A program made the translations under genes and the position numbers. A stretch of DNA of 64,000 bases from the NCBI RefSeq assembly GCF_001653235.2, contig NC_035792.1, positions 1,488,001 through 1,552,000 on the forward strand. The letters run 5' to 3'. Source of the stretch: Pochonia chlamydosporia 170. Lineage: Eukaryota; Ascomycota; Sordariomycetes; Hypocreales; Clavicipitaceae. The notes below the pieces were generated by a model. The model had not been told where the DNA came from, searched no databases, and saw nothing but the letters and a program-made list of their open reading frames with translations. Positions 59,362 to 64,000 of the stretch are shown here, in pieces; position 1 is the first letter of the stretch, and each line of letters begins with the position of its first letter.

Positions 59362-61081
59362 ATGGCATTGGAAAAAGGTCAAGAGGCGTCTCTTTCGCGC
59401 CATGTGGAAGAGCCGTTTGACGACATCTCCACCACCAAAGCTGGTGAGACTATGAGTGACGAGACGGAGGGTCCTGAGTGGCTTGCTACGGAGAAGAAAC
59501 TCGTCAGAAAGCTGGACCTGACGCTACTGCCGGTCGTGTGGTTGTTGTACATGTTTAATTATCTGGACCGCAATAACATTGCGTGAGTACACGGTCCTGA
59601 GTCTAGATACCGTTCTAACAACATGGCAGTCAAGCCCGGCTGAACAATTTCGAAAAAGACCTCGGTCTTGTTGGCGAGCAGTTCAATGTTGCTGTCTCCA
59701 TCCTCAACGTCGGGTATTTTCTCTCCCAATCCTTTTATTTAACCATACTAACCATGTCAGCTACATGCTCGCTCAACTTCCATCCAACATGGTCCTCACG
59801 CGAGTCCGACCCAGCATCTATCTACCATGCTGCGTGGCCATCTGGTCCTGCGTGTCTGCTGCCACCGCCGGCGTAAAGAGCTACTCTGGCCTGCTGGCCG
59901 TCCGCTTCATGCTCGGCATCATTGAGGCGCCTTTCTTCCCTGGTGTATGTACACTTCTCCCAGGGACAAATATCCCAGCTCACGCTTTTTAGGCATTCTA
60001 CCTCCTCTCCTGTTGGTACACGCGGCGAGAACTGGCCCTCAGAACGGCCGTCTTGTACTCTGGCCTTGTCATTGCGACGGCCGTATCGGGACTTATTTCG
60101 GCGGGTGTGTTTGCAGGTCTGGACGGCTCGCGAAATCTAGCTGGCTGGCAGTGGCTGTTTATCATTGAGGGGGCGGGCAGTTTTGGAGCTGCGCTGATTG
60201 CGTTTTTCCTGTTGCCAGACTATACTGATTCCACGACGGGTAGCACCACGTGGTTGTTTTCTGAAAAGGAGCGCCGCGTTGCTGCCAGGAGAATCATACT
60301 AGATCGTGTGTCTGTGCCGGAGGGAAAGCGTTCTGTCTGGAGTGGACTTGGAACGGCAGTCCGTGACTATCGGACCTGGATATTCGTAAGTGACCTTCAT
60401 TATACCATCCATATCGACAACTAACAAAGTAGGTTCTCCTCCTATGTTCAAACCACACAGCCTACGGCTTCAACAACTTTCTCCCAACGTAAGTCCCATC
60501 CACCATGTACAAAAGCACAAATTCATCTAACAAATCCCAGCATCATGCAAGGCTTCCACCTCGGCTCAACAACAACAACCCTCGCCCTCACCGCACCGCC
60601 GTACCTCGTCGGCGCAATAGTCTCCTTCGCAGTAGCATACTCGAGCGACCGCAACAAAGAACGCGGCTGGCACATCTCCGTGCCCATGCTGACCGCCATG
60701 GTAGGCTTCATCATCTCCGTGGCGACGCTCAACGTGCCGGCGCGGTACTTTGCCGCGTTTCTGTACTGCTCGGGCTGCTTTGCCGCCAATTCAATGGTGT
60801 ATTCGTGGGCGGCGTCGGTGCTCAACGACACGCCGGAGAAGAGGGCGTGCGCGACGGCCATTGTGAATCTGCTGGCGCAGCTCGGGAATATATGGAGTCC
60901 GTACTTCTTCCCGTCGACGGATGGGCCGCGCTATGTGATGGCCATGTTGTTGATGATGGGGTTTTCGGTGCTGAGTGTGGTGTCGGCTTTGTCGATGAAG
61001 ATTATTTTGAGGAGGGCGAATAAGAGGTTGATTGAGGAGGGGGAGAGGACTGGGCGGAGTGTGAATCTTTACACTTTGTAG
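59362..61081 (+). CDS. MFS permease, DAL5/anion:cation symporter family
   Basis: Plasma-membrane H+-coupled carrier for small organic anions (allantoate, nicotinate, pantothenate and similar carboxylates in this family). Six exons: 59362-59582, 59630-59713, 59761-59944, 59993-60385, 60433-60488 and 60541-61081, giving 492 aa. The introns are 46-52 nt. About 12 membrane spans. Family motifs: KLDLTLLPVVWLLYMFNYLDRNNIA in TM1 with the DRxNIA signature, LGLVGEQFNVAVSILNVGYM, LPSNMVLTRVRPSIYLP, FMLGIIEAPFFPGAFYLLSCWYTRRELALR, and WQWLFIIEGAGSFGAALIAF. The cytosolic N-terminus is acidic and the C-terminus is short and charged. It sits head-to-head with the lyase-like gene across 377 bp, so its substrate may be the acid, or a precursor of the acid, that the enzyme degrades (inference). 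The ATG at 59362 follows a TATA box by 76 bp. Confidence 0.92.
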
Positions 61082-61311
61082 GTTTGCGGTGTGGTCTGTA
61101 GCGGGTTGGTTCTTCAGTTTTCTGTTGATGTTTTATCGTCTTGGAATTTCGAATATGATTTCATGCCCTAGGTCGTGATTCTCCATGTGTGCTGGTGCTG
61201 CTCCGTGTAACCAAACGCCGTGTATGCCCAGCTAGTTTCGTCCTTTATCCTTTCGCCATTTCATCCCATCCCAGGTATGCCCGTGAAATGCCTCCCTCCA
61301 ATATCATCCAA

Positions 61312-62381
61312 TCACTCATCCTTCTCAAAAGCATCATTCAAATACCTCACAAACACCTCCCTCATCCCATCCGCCTCCATATTCCCAACACTCTCCAGCC
61401 CAATACCGCCCCTATTCAACCCAACAAACGCCCTCCTCAACCTCTGCAGCTGCGGCAAGCCAACCTTTTTCCCAGCCGGCAAATCCACCACCAAATCTTC
61501 CTTATCCCCGGTAGTAAGCGGTACTTTTACCTCGCCGCCCCCCTCATCACCCTGCTGCTCCAGTATCCTCTTCACAATATCCTGTGTCTCCCGCTCAAGC
61601 ACGTACAAGTAATCACCGCCGGCGTCTCGGCCTCTCTGAATGGTAGACTGATTCGGCTTGACGACTTTTCGTCCCTCCCCAGCCATAGCATCCCAGAGCT
61701 GGTCAAACGTCCGTCTCGTTTGCGCCTCGTCATCCTCCCACAGCACAGCGAAGAGGGGTGAATCCCACCGCGTCATAGGATTAGGCTCCTCATATCGGAA
61801 GACGAGATTCTCCCAGTTTTCGCTCGCATACGCTTCCGCCACTTCACTTGCGCTTTGCTCGCTATTGTCTCGCTCCGTCTGAGCAGTAGCGTCTTGTTGT
61901 AGTCGCTCTTGGTTGACGGCTCTCGCCTGCTCTACCGAGCACGCAACCCGTAGTATGCAATTCGGCGTCCTCATGGCTTTCGCCTCGCAGTGAAGTTGGT
62001 ACCGCCACCCCTTAATGTAGTTCAGCCCATCGAGGATGACAAAGTCCTTGTCGGAGAGGACGCGCTTCACGGCGCCGTACAAGGCGGCTCGGGCATCCTT
62101 TTCGGAGGAGTTCGCTGAGCGGGTGTGGAGGCGGACGGTGTCGGGGGAGAGGTCGTAGACTGCGCGGGATACTGAGAGGGAGTCGTCGGATATGAGGTGT
62201 AGGCGGTACTTGGGCGGTTGGGTCTCCGCAATACGGGTTGATAGGTAGTCATAGAGTTGCTTTGCGCGTGTGGTTTTGCCTGATGTGGGGAGGCCGGAGA
62301 CGATGATGAGCTGAGAGAAGGAGGAGTGGTTTAGTGGATGAGCTTTGGACGTCGAGTAGGACTTGGGGAGCTTACTGGCAT
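61312..62381 (-). CDS. kti12: KTI12, Elongator-associated P-loop protein
   Basis: A P-loop protein related to tRNA-Sec kinase PSTK that binds tRNA and Elongator and is needed for wobble-uridine modification. Two exons: a 6-nt first coding exon (62376-62381, Met-Pro) and 61312-62310, giving 334 aa. The intron 62311-62375 (65 nt, GTAAGC...CTCAG) joins MP to LIIVSGLPTSGKTTRAKQLY, the exact KTI12 start with Walker A GLPTSGKT at residues 8-15. Other conserved parts are ISDDSL, DFVILDGLNYIKGWRYQLHC, the VNQERL region, NPMTRWDSPLFAVLWEDDEA, and the C-terminal LQRLRRAFVGLNR...VRYLNDAFEKD. Reading through the intron gives a longer frame opening near 62577 with an unrelated 87-residue N-terminus, which I reject. 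The stop is at 61312-61314; the 3' end is convergent with the MFS gene 230 bp away. Confidence 0.92.
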
Positions 62382-63416
62382 GGCGGGTGAGGATGCGAGG
62401 CAGGACGTTGAAGCTGCAAGGTGAAGGTGAAGATGTCATGTCAACTTTTTTGGTGGGGTTGAACGAAAAGTGGGAGGTTGTCAGCCACGTTTGCCCAGCT
62501 TGCGACGATGTATTGCATTGCATCGCCTTTGAATTGGGAGAGAAAGTAATTCGAAAAGTCAAGCATAGTATAACCAATCAGTAAACTCAATTCCTGCAAA
62601 TCCATCAAGGAGGCAGCCCAGATCTGCACTTTGCAATAGTCCCCAAACCATCACCACGCAATCACCTCGTCCAAAACGTCGTCATACCGTAAGCAGGGCC
62701 CAAAAAGGGAAATAGCACCAAATGGCCAAAATGAAAAGCCTCATTGCATATCCCGCCCATCTACTCTCTACTGACTCGGCCGGGACTCGCATCCGCATCT
62801 GTACCTGCAATATCAGCACAGCCTCGCACACCTCGAATCAACGACAACATTCTCAAAGCAGTAAACCCGTTCGAGCAAGCCCCCTCCGAATCCTCAGTTC
62901 CTGGGTGCAATAAATCGGCGCCACGACTCCCTCACCACCGACCAGCCAATCACCATTGAGCATCCCGTCCCATCAGCCCTACACAGCAAATCCATTCGAA
63001 GGCCACTAAACCCCTTTTGGTAACTGTTTCGACGTTTCGTCACTCAGCTTACAAGCCACGCACTTGAATCCATGGCCATTAAAATCCACAACGCAATCGT
63101 TTTCTCAAGTTGCCTGTTTGGCGTGTGTTGCCGTCCGATACTGGCTTAGGATTGGATGGTGATGTTACCGGGCTGAGGCGTCGGGTCTCCCGTGGTGCCT
63201 GGGGAATGGGCTGTGATGAAGTTTTTTGCGTGCCGTGATCCGAGTTTGATGCTTCGAGTGGAATGGTCGTGAGATATAAGAATGTGTGTTTCGTCTGCCA
63301 AGAAGGGTATCTGGAAGTCAGACAAGATTGAATATACATACATATTACAACCAACCTCACTCCTATACATATTCATCTATACCTTGACTTACACGTCCTC
63401 TCAAAGAGTCAACACC
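62382..63416. other. Divergent intergenic region, 1.0 kb
   Basis: Promoters of kti12 (-) and the membrane protein gene (+). No supportable gene; short frames only. Confidence 0.55.
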
Positions 63417-64000
63417 ATGCCTCACCTAGACACCTACGATGTCATCTCCGTCGTCGGCATCCCCATCTACGTCGTCTTCCTCGCCTGCGCCATCTTCCTC
63501 TCCATAAAGCACGGCTTCACCAAGTCCTCCGGATGGCGGTACCTCATCGTCCTCGCCCTCGCCCGCATCATCGGCTTCTCCTTCCGCCTCGCCATCATGA
63601 ACGACCCCACAAACACATCCCTCTGGATCGGCTGGATGACCGTCAACAGCCTCGGTCTCGGGCCCCTCATCCTCGTCCTCCTCGGCCTGCTAAGCCGCGT
63701 CTTTGAATCCATCAAACGCCAGGGCCACATCCTCCTGACTCCCACGCACCAGCGCCTCATCCAGCTGCTCGTCGTGGTGGCCATCATCGTCACCGTCGTC
63801 GGCGGCACCCAGTCGTCTTTCCATATTGAAAACGGCTCCGTAAAGGTCGACTACGCCACCGCGAGTGAAGTCGGTGTCGGCCTCATGATTGCCGTCATGG
63901 TGCTGCTCTGCATCGAGGCCTTCATCGCCTTCCGGAACCAGGGATACGTTGCGCAGGGCGAGCACCGCATCTTGCTGGGTGTTATTGCCTCGCTGCCCTT
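63417..64000 (+). CDS. Fungal integral membrane protein (DUF7702-like), 3' truncated by window edge
   Basis: Starts at the ATG at 63417 (context ACACCATGC) and stays open to the window end, 194 codons so far. Hydrophobic spans are visible around VISVVGIPIYVVFLACAIFL, YLIVLALARIIGFSFRLAI, WMTVNSLGLGPLILVLLGLL, LIQLLVVVAIIVTVVGGT, and EVGVGLMIAVMVLLCIEAFI, separated by short charged loops (KHGFTKSSGWR, RVFESIKRQGH, RNQGYVAQGEHR). The spacing, with an SGWRYL-type motif before the second span and a likely total of seven spans, resembles fungal-specific DUF7702 membrane proteins. Function is unknown for that group, and the assignment is from memory of the pattern only. Three of the antisense frames in this stretch are shadows of its strongly biased codons. 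Length and C-terminus cannot be judged. Confidence 0.75.
   Translation, partial: MPHLDTYDVISVVGIPIYVVFLACAIFLSIKHGFTKSSGWRYLIVLALARIIGFSFRLAIMNDPTNTSLWIGWMTVNSLGLGPLILVLLGLLSRVFESIKRQGHILLTPTHQRLIQLLVVVAIIVTVVGGTQSSFHIENGSVKVDYATASEVGVGLMIAVMVLLCIEAFIAFRNQGYVAQGEHRILLGVIASLP

Noticed and set aside
62382..62577. Longer N-terminus of KTI12 (421-aa frame)
   Set aside because: Depends on retaining an intron and lacks the conserved MPLIIVSG start.

Overview
The window is nuclear DNA of a filamentous ascomycete. Gene content and style suggest Sordariomycetes, most likely Hypocreales; that placement is inference. The evidence is small introns (about 45-75 nt) with GTATGT/GTAAGT donors, CTAAC-type branch sites and YAG acceptors, CT-rich leaders, and fungal genes such as palH, a LAMMER kinase, an HMT1-type ABC transporter, a Zn2Cys6 regulator and a DAL5-family permease. 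I see no rRNA, convincing tRNA, transposon or CRISPR.

Layout. At 1-787 is the 3' end of a cullin-4 gene (+), convergent with a 774-aa Gln-rich disordered protein (1146-3470, -). A gene-poor 5.3 kb follows, ending in a small secreted Cys-rich peptide gene (8858-9117, +). Next come three plus-strand housekeeping or signalling genes: PIF1 helicase (10118-12767), EDC3 decapping enhancer (13703-16060) and the pH sensor palH (18613-20988). Ceramide synthase (22757-24085, +) faces a vacuolar HMT1-like ABC transporter (26022-29268, -). Then comes a 13.8 kb stretch with no supportable gene (29269-43042). Beyond it are a 155-aa unknown protein (+), CDC48 (-), a Leu3-like Zn2Cys6 transcription factor (-), a LAMMER kinase (+), a divergent pair formed by an isocitrate-lyase/PEP-mutase-superfamily enzyme (-) and an MFS permease (+), KTI12 (-), and a truncated fungal membrane protein running off the right end (+).

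Functional themes. Several genes serve protein and RNA quality control (CUL4, CDC48, EDC3, KTI12). The enzyme/permease pair shares one short promoter with repeated sites and looks like a small co-regulated catabolic module. The accessory-looking items are the secreted peptide, that pair and the gene desert. Exon borders below were worked out by hand; all complete multi-exon models sum to whole codons.

The best leads are: (1) the secreted peptide, which after removal of a well-formed 53-nt intron becomes a Kex2-processed 39-residue, 8-Cys peptide with CxxxC and CxC spacing like CS-alpha-beta defensins; (2) the shared promoter at 58985-59361, with inverted and direct repeats spaced about 30 bp; (3) an intergenic-only 9-mer, TACGGAGTA, present at least ten times, including a 16-bp perfect palindrome; (4) unusual splicing, namely a GC-AG intron in the transcription factor and a 6-nt first coding exon in KTI12.
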